Below the pieces are notes generated by a model. It had not been told where the DNA came from. It worked only from the letters and a program-made list of their open reading frames with translations, and made no database searches. This document shows positions 1 to 6,815 of a stretch of 11,940 nucleotides of DNA, piece by piece. Every line of letters starts with the position of its first letter. Within the stretch, counting starts at the first letter, position 1. Origin of the DNA: Chloroflexota bacterium. GTDB lineage: Bacteria; Chloroflexota; Dehalococcoidia; GIF9; UBA5629. The stretch lies in contig CP070642.1 in NCBI GenBank assembly GCA_020354105.1, positions 1,415,573-1,427,512 on the forward strand. The letters run 5' to 3'. Position numbers and translations under genes: made by a program.

Positions 1-38
1 GCATCGTTATGATATTCGGGATGTATTTTAGTCTTCAT
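1..38 (-). CDS. rpmE: Ribosomal protein bL31 (partial, N-terminus only)
   Basis: Only the first 12 codons lie in the window; the rest runs off the left edge. They read MKTKIHPEYHND, which matches the conserved bL31 opening (Met-Lys, then Ile-His-Pro, then an aromatic residue). The ATG (36-38) overlaps the rpmA TGA stop (35-37) in an ATGA arrangement, so translation is probably coupled to rpmA. bL31 is a small protein of the large ribosomal subunit, often zinc-binding, but the zinc cysteines would lie beyond the window. Its position after rplU-rpmA supports the call. The main uncertainty is the very short visible length. Confidence 0.72.
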   Translation of the reverse strand, partial: MKTKIHPEYHND

Positions 39-298
39 TTCGTTTGCTCGGCATAAACGCTAACTTTTTTCCGGTCCTTGGTTGCCGGTTCGTATTTGAC
101 GGTGCCGTCGATTAGGGCAAACAGGGTGTGGTCTTTACCTATGCCAACATTGTTACCCGGGTGAATGCGAGTTCCCCGTTGCCTTACCAGTATGGTGCCA
201 GCATTAACCTGCTGGCCAGCATATCTTTTCACACCCAGCCTTTTAGCCTGGCTGTCACGTCCATAGCGTGTGCTGCCTCCGCCTTTCTTATGAGCCAT
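35..298 (-). CDS. rpmA: 50S ribosomal protein bL27
   Basis: This 87-residue protein has the typical bL27 length. It begins AHKKGGGSTRYGRDS, the conserved N-terminal arm that reaches into the peptidyl transferase centre, followed by the LGVKRYAGQ and GNNVGIGKDHTLFA blocks. There is no N-terminal pre-sequence of the kind removed by the Prp protease in Firmicutes, so the protein is made directly in mature form. The start codon overlaps the rplU stop by one base (TAATG), and a GGAGGT ribosome binding site lies inside the end of rplU (307-312) with an 8-base spacer. Its own TGA overlaps the rpmE start. The three genes therefore form one coupled ribosomal protein operon. Confidence 0.97.
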   Translation of the reverse strand: MAHKKGGGSTRYGRDSQAKRLGVKRYAGQQVNAGTILVRQRGTRIHPGNNVGIGKDHTLFALIDGTVKYEPATKDRKKVSVYAEQTK

Positions 299-681
299 TA
301 GCTTTTACCTCCGGTGGCTGTCTTTTTCTTTCGAGTCGTCTTTGTCGTTGCCGCTTCCCCTGGCTTAACGATTTCCTTGATTTCAAGCCTGGAGTAAAGC
401 TGTCGATGTCCTTTTTTTCGGCGATAGCGCACCTTTGGTTTGTATTTAAAAACTATAACCTTGTCGCCTTTTTCTTCACCGAGGCAGGTGGCGGTTACTT
501 TGGCGCCATCTATGGTCGGGCTACCGATTATGGTGTCCTTTTCATCTGCGATAATCAGCACCTTAGAAAGCTCGATATCTTCTCCCTCAGCAGTTTCGAG
601 GCGGTCAACATCGATTTTCTGCCCTGGGGCTACTTTGTATTGCTTGCCGCCGGTTTCGACTATAGCGTAAGTTTGTGTCAT
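298..681 (-). CDS. rplU: 50S ribosomal protein bL21
   Basis: A 127-residue protein with the bL21 fold opening TYAIVETGGKQYKV (residues 4-17) and the family signature around residues 78-97 (FKYKPKVRYRRKKGHRQ). bL21 binds 23S rRNA in the large subunit. The last 20 or so residues form a Lys/Thr-rich low-complexity tail, so it is longer than the roughly 103 residues of the E. coli protein. I chose the ATG at 681. The frame stays open to a TTG at 741, but that extension has no family similarity and contains a good promoter (699-728). There is no clear Shine-Dalgarno site in front of 681, and the predicted leader is only about 10 bases. It is the first gene of the rplU-rpmA-rpmE operon. Confidence 0.95.
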   Translation of the reverse strand: MTQTYAIVETGGKQYKVAPGQKIDVDRLETAEGEDIELSKVLIIADEKDTIIGSPTIDGAKVTATCLGEEKGDKVIVFKYKPKVRYRRKKGHRQLYSRLEIKEIVKPGEAATTKTTRKKKTATGGKS

Positions 682-698
682 TTTCAAAAGCGAAAGAT

Positions 699-728
699 AA
701 TTTACCAGATTAGACAGCTGAATGTCAA
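699..728 (-). promoter_or_regulatory. Promoter of the rplU-rpmA-rpmE operon
   Basis: Reading the minus strand, a perfect -35 TTGACA (723-728) is followed by an 18-base spacer and TAAATT (699-704), which matches the -10 consensus at four of six positions. It is preceded by an extended -10 TG dinucleotide (TGG then TAAATT). Transcription would start near base 692, about 10 bases before the rplU ATG. The site lies inside the possible TTG-initiated extension of rplU, which argues against that longer start. Confidence 0.6.
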
Positions 729-803
729 ATTCAGTCTCCAACTTGACCTAACCTGTCAGGCAGAGAGAGTGAAGTCAACCCTGAACTATAGACAAATTCA
801 ATT

Positions 804-2648
804 TTAACCCCAAAGTGTCTCAGCCACGTCATCCAGACCGAGCTCGAGCAGTTTCTTCTTGCTGGGCTTGCTGGTGTTAATGTCCCAGTCACGAGCAGCG
901 AGATAGTCGTTACGCAGTGTGGTGAAGTCCACGCTCCTGCCAGCGGTGGGTCCAGCTTCCGGCGGTGGATTGCCGGAAATCCTGCCGGGGACTTTAAAGT
1001 CAACCGTGCCTACACCCTCTCGAATATTAAATGCCTGCCGCATGTTGGCGATTCTGTCTCCTGTTTTCAGCAGGTCATCTATGCTGCAGTTCCATCCTGT
1101 GGTCAGGTTTATGAAGTCAGTGAGGGCACTGGCGCCCATGAAACCCAGGCCGAACATGCACATACCGGCACAACTTAACATATGTATAAGGTCGCTGCCC
1201 ATCTTGTTTGCCTGGCCGCGGCCGGCAGCAGACTTGCTGTCATAGGCGGGGAATTCCAGACCGCTGGCTGGCTTGGTGCCGTAGCTACCCTGCGTATGGC
1301 GACCTGGTGTGGCATCAAGATAGGCAGTGGCATAGTTCATGAAGCGTTTCGGGTCGTGCATGGGTACTTCCTGGCCGTGTATGTGTATGGCAAATTCTTC
1401 GGCTCCTTTGCCTATCTGTTGTGCTGCCCTCTTGACGCCGTCAGAGAGCATCTTCCCAAAACCTTCTCTCTTTGCCAGCTTCTCTGTCATCTCTACGATG
1501 GCTTTGTGGTTGCCCCACTTAAGTTCGATGCCATCGGTGTCCTTTTTGCTTATTAGTTCGTTTTCGTAGCAATCTATGGCAAATGCTATCGTGACGCCGG
1601 CAGAAATGGTGTCCAGTCCGTAGCGATTACAAATGTCGTTGGCCTTTATTATTGACTCAAGATTGTCGTTCAAACACATGGAGCCGAAGGCTGCCAGTGT
1701 TTCGTATTCCGGCTTATGCACTTCCGCAGGGTAGGTGTATTGTCCTGTGCCTGGCTTCATATGACCACCGCAGGCAACGGGACACTGCCAGCAGCCGTAT
1801 TTGCGCTCCTGCAGGTTGATCACATTCTGGTCGCTGATGGCAGCAGCGCTGGTGAAGTCTAATGCTGTCCCCTTCCAGTTCTTAACCGGGGCATCACCGG
1901 CTTGGACTAATGCATTCATGCCGGCGCAGGTGCCGAAATTACGAAACGCTTCAACGGCGCCACCCAGTTGACCAAGGTGTTTTGTTCTTGCCTCCTTTAG
2001 CTCTGACTCACGGGCAAGGGAGACTTTTTGATTTCCCCTTACAACTACAGCCTTGAGCTTCTTCGACCCCATCACTGCTCCCAGTCCAGAGCGTCCAGCA
2101 GCTCTTCCCTCGTTGTTGATAATGCAGGAGATTAGAGACAGGCTCTCTCCTGCAGGGCCGATGCAGGCAACTCGGACATCTTTGCCAAGCTCATCCTTGA
2201 GGAGCGATTCTGTCTCCCATGTATCCTTGCCCCATATCTTATCTGCCTTCTTCAGCTCGGCTTTGGTATTGTCGATGAAGAGGTAAACCGGTGTCTGTGA
2301 TATACCTGAGAAGAAAACGGCGTCATAGCCGGCGAATTTCAGATGTGGGCCGAAGTCACCGCCTGAGTTGGCGTCTCCCCATGTTTCGGTCAGAGGCGAT
2401 TTGCCCACTACCACATATCTGGAGCCGAAAAGGGCGGGAGTGCCTGTAAGAAGGCCGGTAACGAATCCCAGCATTGCGTCCGGTCCCAGCGGGTCGACCT
2501 TAGCTTTCTGCCGGCTGAACAATATTCTGGCGCCGATGCCGTAGCCGCCGAGAAAATCCTGATATAGCCTATCCTCGGCAAACTCCTCCCGTATATTTCC
2601 TTGGGTAAGGTCAACGAATAGTATTTTGCCCATGTAACCGTCAGCCAT
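804..2648 (-). CDS. aor: Aldehyde:ferredoxin oxidoreductase, tungsten-pterin enzyme
   Basis: This 614-residue protein has the usual length and domain order of the AOR family: N-terminal cofactor-binding domain (about 1-205), then the two helical domains. The enzyme oxidises an aldehyde to the carboxylate with ferredoxin as acceptor, or runs in reverse, in the cytoplasm. The [4Fe-4S] ligands are C286-x2-C289-x3-C293 (CWQCPVAC) and a distal cysteine at C493 or C497 (SCAGMC). Pterin-binding segments include KSPLTETWGDANSGG (83-97), GRSGLGAVMGSKKLKAV (185-201) and DATPGRH (445-451). Glu314/Glu316 and His451 fit the active-site Glu313 and His448 of the Pyrococcus furiosus enzyme. The ATG at 2648 follows a perfect AGGAGGT site with a 5-base spacer. 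The physiological aldehyde cannot be read from sequence. moaA and moaC nearby make the pterin precursor it needs. Confidence 0.95.
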   Translation of the reverse strand: MADGYMGKILFVDLTQGNIREEFAEDRLYQDFLGGYGIGARILFSRQKAKVDPLGPDAMLGFVTGLLTGTPALFGSRYVVVGKSPLTETWGDANSGGDFGPHLKFAGYDAVFFSGISQTPVYLFIDNTKAELKKADKIWGKDTWETESLLKDELGKDVRVACIGPAGESLSLISCIINNEGRAAGRSGLGAVMGSKKLKAVVVRGNQKVSLARESELKEARTKHLGQLGGAVEAFRNFGTCAGMNALVQAGDAPVKNWKGTALDFTSAAAISDQNVINLQERKYGCWQCPVACGGHMKPGTGQYTYPAEVHKPEYETLAAFGSMCLNDNLESIIKANDICNRYGLDTISAGVTIAFAIDCYENELISKKDTDGIELKWGNHKAIVEMTEKLAKREGFGKMLSDGVKRAAQQIGKGAEEFAIHIHGQEVPMHDPKRFMNYATAYLDATPGRHTQGSYGTKPASGLEFPAYDSKSAAGRGQANKMGSDLIHMLSCAGMCMFGLGFMGASALTDFINLTTGWNCSIDDLLKTGDRIANMRQAFNIREGVGTVDFKVPGRISGNPPPEAGPTAGRSVDFTTLRNDYLAARDWDINTSKPSKKKLLELGLDDVAETLWG

Positions 2649-2653
2649 GATTT

Positions 2654-2660
2654 ACCTCCT
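2654..2660 (-). promoter_or_regulatory. Strong ribosome binding site of the aldehyde oxidoreductase gene
   Basis: AGGAGGT on the minus strand, five bases before the ATG at 2648, complementary to the 16S rRNA 3' end. It fixes the start codon and suggests high translation. Confidence 0.85.
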
Positions 2661-2709
2661 GAGATTTGAGTTCGCTGCGCAAATTTTAGAATAATCGGGT
2701 AGTCAAATT

Positions 2710-2737
2710 ATTATACAGCTAAGTCTTAGGATGTCAA
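2710..2737 (-). promoter_or_regulatory. Consensus sigma70-type promoter for the aldehyde oxidoreductase gene
   Basis: On the minus strand TTGACA (2732-2737) and TATAAT (2710-2715) both match consensus perfectly, separated by 16 bases. The predicted transcript starts near 2703 and has a leader of about 55 bases ending in the AGGAGGT site. That leader is too short for a molybdenum/tungsten cofactor riboswitch, and I see no other regulatory fold in it. Confidence 0.8.
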
Positions 2738-2755
2738 TTATTACGTTCCTTTCGT

Positions 2756-2784
2756 TTGACACTGTATGTGGCTTTTGTTAAACT
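2756..2784 (+). promoter_or_regulatory. Promoter of cobO and the downstream gene run
   Basis: A perfect -35 TTGACA (2756-2761), a 17-base spacer and TAAACT (2779-2784, four of six consensus bases) preceded by the extended -10 dinucleotide TG (2776-2777). Transcription would begin around 2791-2792, only a few bases before the GTG at 2794, so the mRNA is predicted to be leaderless or nearly so. Its -35 lies 18 bases from the -35 of the divergent aldehyde oxidoreductase promoter. Confidence 0.65.
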
Positions 2785-2793
2785 TCGCTTGCG

Positions 2794-3354
2794 GTGGCTA
2801 GGGAATCAGCCGAGACCTTTCCTGCTGAGGCTTCAACCAGAGGTCTGGTCGAAATTTTCACCGGTGATGGCAAAGGTAAAACATCAGCAGCTCTAGGGAT
2901 GGCTCTCCGTGCTCTGGGGCATGGCCTCCAAATACATATTATTTTCTTCATGAAGGGAGATTTCCCCTACGGAGAGCAGAAAATCCTATCCGAGCTGTCT
3001 AATGTTACCTTTGAACGGTTTGGGTTTCAGGACTTTGTTGACCCGGCCAATGTTAAACCGGAGGAAAAAGAAGAAGCCCGGAAGGCTCTGGAGGCTGCCC
3101 GAAAAGCTGTGCTCAGCCTGAAATACGATGTAGTCATCCTAGATGAGGTAAATGTGGCTGCAGCCTGGAAGCTGATCGATTTGGCTGACGTTATAAAGTT
3201 GATAAATGACAAACCGGAAAAGGTGGAGCTTGTCCTTACTGGCCGCTACGCAGACTCTAAGTTGATTGAGTTGGCTGATTTGGTCACGGAAATGGTCAAG
3301 GTAAAGCATCCGTTCGATAAAGGGATATTGTCCCGTAAGGGCATGGATTATTAA
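2794..3354 (+). CDS. cobO: Corrinoid adenosyltransferase (CobA/CobO/BtuR family)
   Basis: A 186-residue cytoplasmic enzyme that transfers the 5'-deoxyadenosyl group of ATP to cob(I)alamin or its precursors, giving adenosylcobalamin. The family P-loop GDGKGKTS is at residues 24-31, the Walker B-like VVILDEVN at 113-120, the ELVLTGR strand at 145-151, and the typical ending ADLVTEMVKVKHPFDKG-x5-RKG at 161-184. The start is GTG at 2794: an in-frame stop lies at 2779-2781 and no other start codon lies between. No Shine-Dalgarno site precedes it, and the promoter sits directly upstream, so initiation is probably leaderless. The TAA stop overlaps the mutase ATG by one base. This suggests it supplies adenosylcobalamin for that mutase, although it may also serve general B12 synthesis. 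Confidence 0.93.
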   Translation: MARESAETFPAEASTRGLVEIFTGDGKGKTSAALGMALRALGHGLQIHIIFFMKGDFPYGEQKILSELSNVTFERFGFQDFVDPANVKPEEKEEARKALEAARKAVLSLKYDVVILDEVNVAAAWKLIDLADVIKLINDKPEKVELVLTGRYADSKLIELADLVTEMVKVKHPFDKGILSRKGMDY

Positions 3355-5036
3355 TGTGGGTAGCAAAGATGGATACACCAGAGCGACGAAAATCAGAAAA
3401 AATAGAGAAGAAAGCCAACCAGTGGCATGCCAAAGCCCAGCGTTCTGAGGAAAGAAAGGATTCCTTTATCACCGCCTCGGGTGTTCCTATTGAACGGCTT
3501 TATACACCGCTAGACATTGCTGACATGGATTATCTTCGGGATATGGGCTTTCCCGGTGAATATCCATATACCCGTGGTGTTCACTATTCTGGCTATAGAG
3601 GCAAGCTGTGGACGATGCGTATGTTTGCCGGTTTCGGCTGTGCTGAAGAGACTAACGCCAGATACAAATATCTTTTGGCGCATGGAGAAAGCGGGCTGAG
3701 CGTTGCCTTCGACTTTCCCACTTTAAATGGCTACGACACCGATGATCCTGAAGCTAAGGGGGAATTCGGAAAGTGTGGTGTGGGTGTCTCCTCCTTAGCT
3801 GACATGGAGATATTGTTCGATGGTCTTCCCGTCGATGATATAACCACATCCATGACCATAAACGGCCCGGCTGCGGTTATCTGGGCGATGTATCTGGCTA
3901 ATGCTCAGAAGCGAGGCATTCCTCTGAACAAGTTGGGTGGCACTATACAGAACGATATACTGAAGGAGTACATGGCGCAAAACGCTTTCATATTCCCACC
4001 CAGGCCGTCCATGCGGCTCATCGTTGACACCTTTGAGTTCGGTATGCAAAAAGTGCCGCGCTGGAACACCATCAGTATCAGCGGCTATCATATTCGTGAA
4101 GCCGGTGCCACTGCCGTTCAGGAGCTGGCTTTCACCTTAGCCGATGGCCTTGCCTATGTACAGGCAGGCATTGACCACGGCTTAAAGGTGGATGATTTTG
4201 CTCCCAGGCTAAGCTTTTTCTTTAATTGCCATAACGATTTCTTCGAGGAGATTGCCAAATTCCGTGCTGCCCGCCGTATCTGGGCACGAGAGATTAAGGA
4301 GCGATTTAACGGTAGTGAGCGCTCTCAGTGGCTGCGTTTCCATACCCAGACAGCCGGCTGCTCGCTCACTGCCCAGCAGCCGGAAAACAACATTGTGCGT
4401 ACCACTATTCAAGCCTTGGCTGCCGTCCTGGGTGGAACGCAATCACTGCACACCAACTCAATGGACGAAGCACTTGCCCTACCATCGGAGAAAGCGGTGA
4501 CCGTTGCTTTGAGAACGCAGCAAATTATCGCCCATGAAAGCGGTGTTACCATTACTATCGATCCGCTTGGCGGTAGCTATTTCCTTGAGTGCCTTACCGA
4601 TAAGACAGAAGAAGCTGTCTATGATTATTTCACCAAGATAGATATGATGGGCGGTGTTATACCAGCTATGGAAGCTGGCTTCTTCCACCGGGAGATCGCT
4701 GATTCGGCTTACCGCTATCAGCAGGAGATAGATAATAAAGAGCGCATCGTTGTTGGCGTTAACGAGTATGCCATGAATGAGCCGATAGCCATTCCAATCC
4801 TGGAGATGGATAAAGAAGGCGAGAAGCGGCAGCTTGAGCGGCTTAGCCGACTGCGTCGGGAAAGGGATAACGAGACGGTCTCGGTAAAGCTTGAGGCATT
4901 GCGCCAGGCTGCCCAGGGCAAGGAAAATCTTATGCCCTATCTTCTGGAAGCCGTAAGTGCTTATGCAACTCTGGGTGAGGTCTGTGGTGTGTTACGCAAG
5001 GTTTTTGGGGAATATCGGCTGCCGGCCTTGGTGTGA
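3354..5036 (+). CDS. B12-dependent acyl-CoA mutase large subunit, isobutyryl-CoA mutase-like
   Basis: A 560-residue protein of the methylmalonyl-CoA mutase family: the substrate-binding TIM barrel (about 45-475) plus a C-terminal tail, without the B12-binding domain (no DxHxxG). That is the size of large subunits in split mutases such as IcmA or HcmA, which pair with a small B12-binding subunit; none is encoded here. Conserved core motifs include YPYTRG (70-75), TIQNDILKEY (197-206) and SISGYHIREAGATA (241-254), with the catalytic histidine at 246. By ungapped comparison with the Propionibacterium enzyme, the carboxylate-binding Tyr89 and Arg207 are Phe91 and Gln209, the pairing known from isobutyryl-CoA mutase. 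It probably interconverts isobutyryl-CoA and n-butyryl-CoA, or a similar uncharged acyl-CoA. The ATG at 3354 overlaps the cobO stop; Met6 at 3369 is a possible alternative start. Confidence 0.88.
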   Translation: MWVAKMDTPERRKSEKIEKKANQWHAKAQRSEERKDSFITASGVPIERLYTPLDIADMDYLRDMGFPGEYPYTRGVHYSGYRGKLWTMRMFAGFGCAEETNARYKYLLAHGESGLSVAFDFPTLNGYDTDDPEAKGEFGKCGVGVSSLADMEILFDGLPVDDITTSMTINGPAAVIWAMYLANAQKRGIPLNKLGGTIQNDILKEYMAQNAFIFPPRPSMRLIVDTFEFGMQKVPRWNTISISGYHIREAGATAVQELAFTLADGLAYVQAGIDHGLKVDDFAPRLSFFFNCHNDFFEEIAKFRAARRIWAREIKERFNGSERSQWLRFHTQTAGCSLTAQQPENNIVRTTIQALAAVLGGTQSLHTNSMDEALALPSEKAVTVALRTQQIIAHESGVTITIDPLGGSYFLECLTDKTEEAVYDYFTKIDMMGGVIPAMEAGFFHREIADSAYRYQQEIDNKERIVVGVNEYAMNEPIAIPILEMDKEGEKRQLERLSRLRRERDNETVSVKLEALRQAAQGKENLMPYLLEAVSAYATLGEVCGVLRKVFGEYRLPALV

Positions 5037-5041
5037 AGACA

Positions 5042-5083
5042 AGTTAAAAGTCAAAAGCCAAAATGCAAAATGATAAATTAAAA
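5042..5083 (+). repeat. A-rich degenerate 7-base tandem repeat between mutase and fbp
   Basis: Six consecutive 7-base units can be read: AGTTAAA, AGTCAAA, AGCCAAA, ATGCAAA, ATGATAA, ATTAAAA. They differ mainly at positions 2-4 and share an A-run at the end. The block fills most of the 64-base gap between the mutase stop and the fbp ribosome binding site. Possible roles are an unstructured, A-rich translation enhancer, a dispersed genomic repeat or a remnant of replication slippage; the sequence does not choose between them. Confidence 0.5.
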
Positions 5084-5100
5084 TAAAGAAGGGGGACAAG

Positions 5101-6195
5101 ATGAAGGTAACTTTAAGTGTGATCAAGGCTGACATCGGTGGCTATGTCGGTCATTCCAGCATGCATCCGGAGTTGCTGGATAAAGGTGAAAAGTGTATGG
5201 CAGCGGCTAAAAAGGCAGGATTGCTCATCGACTATCATGTTACCAGGTGCGGTGATGACCTCCAATTAATAATGACTCACCGCCAGGGAGAGGAGGACAA
5301 GAAAATCCACAAGCTGGCCTGGGATGCCTTCGTCGACTGCACCAATGTAGCCAAAAAGCTGAAGCTGCATGGTGCCGGTCAAGATATGCTGGCCGATGCC
5401 TTCTCAGGCAACGTGAAGGGTATGGGCCCCGGGGTTGCTGAGATGGAAATCGAGGAACGAGAGGCTGAAACTATCATCATTTTTATGGCGGACAAAACGG
5501 CATCGGGAGCCTGGAATCTGCCCCTTTACGAAATATTCGCCGACCCCTTTAACACCATCGGTCTGGTCATAGCCAGCAATATGCACAGCGGCTTCTCTTT
5601 CGAGGTTCATGATGTCAAAGAGAGCAAGAAGATAGTCTTTAATGCTCCGGAGGAAATCTATGATATGCTGGTTTTCATTGGTGGCCCCACTCGTTACGCC
5701 GTTAAAGCTGTATACCATCGGGAGAGCGGTGAAATAGCCGCTGTCTCCTCCACGCAGAAACTAGCCCTGATTGCTGGCAGATATGTGGGCAAGGACGACC
5801 CTGTGTGTATTGTCCGTTCTCAGGGGAAGTTCCCGGCGGTGGGCGAGGTACTTGAGCCATTTGCGCATCCTCATATCGTAGAGGGCTGGATGAGAGGCTC
5901 GCATAACGGCCCCTTGATGCCCGTGGCCGTCAGGGAGAGCAATCCCACCCGTTTTGATGGGCCGCCCAGAGTAATCGCTGCTGGATTTCAGCTTTCGAAC
6001 GGCAAGCTGGTTGGACCACTCGATATGTTCGATGACCCGGCTTTCGACAATGCCCGTCAGGAGGCTAGAGATATTGCTGACATACTGCGCCGTCACGGGC
6101 CTTTTGAACCTCATCGACTGCCACTCGAAGAGATGGAGTACACCACCATGCCTCAGGTGATGAAAAAGCTTAAAGGAAGGTTCAAAGACATTTAG
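5101..6195 (+). CDS. fbp: Fructose-1,6-bisphosphate aldolase/phosphatase (class V, archaeal type)
   Basis: A 364-residue protein matching the bifunctional enzyme that condenses triose phosphates to fructose 1,6-bisphosphate and then dephosphorylates it to fructose 6-phosphate, making gluconeogenesis effectively one-way. Family features seen: the N-terminal MKVTLSVIKADIGGYVGHSS with metal ligands Asp11 and His18, the GDDLQLIMTH block with Asp52/Asp53, and YVGKDDP (228-234), whose Lys231 corresponds to the Schiff-base lysine (Lys232 in Thermoproteus). The C-terminal part contains GSHNGPLMPV (266-275). It starts at ATG 5101 after a purine-rich GAAGGGGGAC site. It lies downstream of the mutase and 11 bases before rdgB on the same strand. 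It may be read from the cobO promoter; I see no clear promoter of its own. Confidence 0.94.
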   Translation: MKVTLSVIKADIGGYVGHSSMHPELLDKGEKCMAAAKKAGLLIDYHVTRCGDDLQLIMTHRQGEEDKKIHKLAWDAFVDCTNVAKKLKLHGAGQDMLADAFSGNVKGMGPGVAEMEIEEREAETIIIFMADKTASGAWNLPLYEIFADPFNTIGLVIASNMHSGFSFEVHDVKESKKIVFNAPEEIYDMLVFIGGPTRYAVKAVYHRESGEIAAVSSTQKLALIAGRYVGKDDPVCIVRSQGKFPAVGEVLEPFAHPHIVEGWMRGSHNGPLMPVAVRESNPTRFDGPPRVIAAGFQLSNGKLVGPLDMFDDPAFDNARQEARDIADILRRHGPFEPHRLPLEEMEYTTMPQVMKKLKGRFKDI

Positions 6196-6206
6196 GCGTT
6201 AGGAAT

Positions 6207-6815
6207 ATGTCTAAGTTGCTTCTGGCTACCACCAACCGGGGGAAAGTACGTGAATATCGACATCTTCTAGGCGGCTTGCCTTTTGAGTTTGTGACCCCGG
6301 ATGAGATGGGTATAGAGATAGCCGTTGAGGAAAACTATCCTAGTTATGAAGAGAACGCCAGGGTGAAAGCCACTGTATATGCTGGGGCAAGCCATATTAT
6401 TACCCTGGCTGACGATTCCGGGGTTGAAGTCGATGCCCTTGATGGCGAGCCAGGTGTTCGCTCAGCTCGTGCTGCTGGCGAAGAAGCCAGCGATAGGGAC
6501 AGGGTCGAATGTCTTTTATCCAGACTGAAGAATATCCCCTGGGAAAAGCGTGCTGCACGTTTCAAATGTGTTATCGCCATAGCTATCCCGGAAGGAAGAG
6601 TAGACTTATGTCAGGGGGAGTGCCAGGGTTTGATTGCCTTCGAGCCTAGAGGTGAAAGCGGCTTTGGCTATGACCCAGTTTTTTATCTCCCTGAACTTGG
6701 TAAGACCATGGCTGAGCTGTCCTTAGATATAAAAAATCAAATCAGTCATCGCGGCAAAGCTGCTCGTGAAGCATACAAAGTATTGGAGCGACTTGCGGAG
6801 AAAGTGAAATCATGA
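6207..6815 (+). CDS. rdgB: Non-canonical purine NTP pyrophosphatase (RdgB/HAM1 family)
   Basis: A 202-residue cytoplasmic house-cleaning enzyme that hydrolyses ITP, dITP and XTP to monophosphates plus pyrophosphate, keeping deaminated purines out of nucleic acids. Family motifs in order: TTNRGKVRE (8-16), YEENARVKA (47-55), LADDSGVEVDALDGEPG (67-83) with the metal-binding Asp69/Asp70, FGYDPVF (153-159) and SHRGKA (180-185). The length is typical. The start follows a TTAGGA site 11 bases after the fbp stop. Its TGA overlaps the moaA ATG (ATGA, 6812-6815), so the two are probably translationally coupled. There is no obvious metabolic link to its neighbours. Confidence 0.95.
   Translation: MSKLLLATTNRGKVREYRHLLGGLPFEFVTPDEMGIEIAVEENYPSYEENARVKATVYAGASHIITLADDSGVEVDALDGEPGVRSARAAGEEASDRDRVECLLSRLKNIPWEKRAARFKCVIAIAIPEGRVDLCQGECQGLIAFEPRGESGFGYDPVFYLPELGKTMAELSLDIKNQISHRGKAAREAYKVLERLAEKVKS

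Noticed and set aside
298..741. Longer rplU starting at a TTG at 741 (20 extra residues)
   Set aside because: The extension has no bL21 similarity, contains a good promoter (699-728), and the ATG at 681 matches the family N-terminus.
750..765. Possible terminator after the aldehyde oxidoreductase gene (CCTGTCAGG)
   Set aside because: The stem is only about four base pairs and no T-run follows on the minus strand.
268..807. Long plus-strand open frame opposite rplU and rpmA
   Set aside because: It is antisense to two certain ribosomal protein genes and its translation resembles no known family, so it is a shadow.
2649..2703. Molybdenum/tungsten cofactor riboswitch upstream of the aldehyde oxidoreductase
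   Set aside because: The predicted leader of about 55 bases is far too short for that riboswitch and shows no matching structure.
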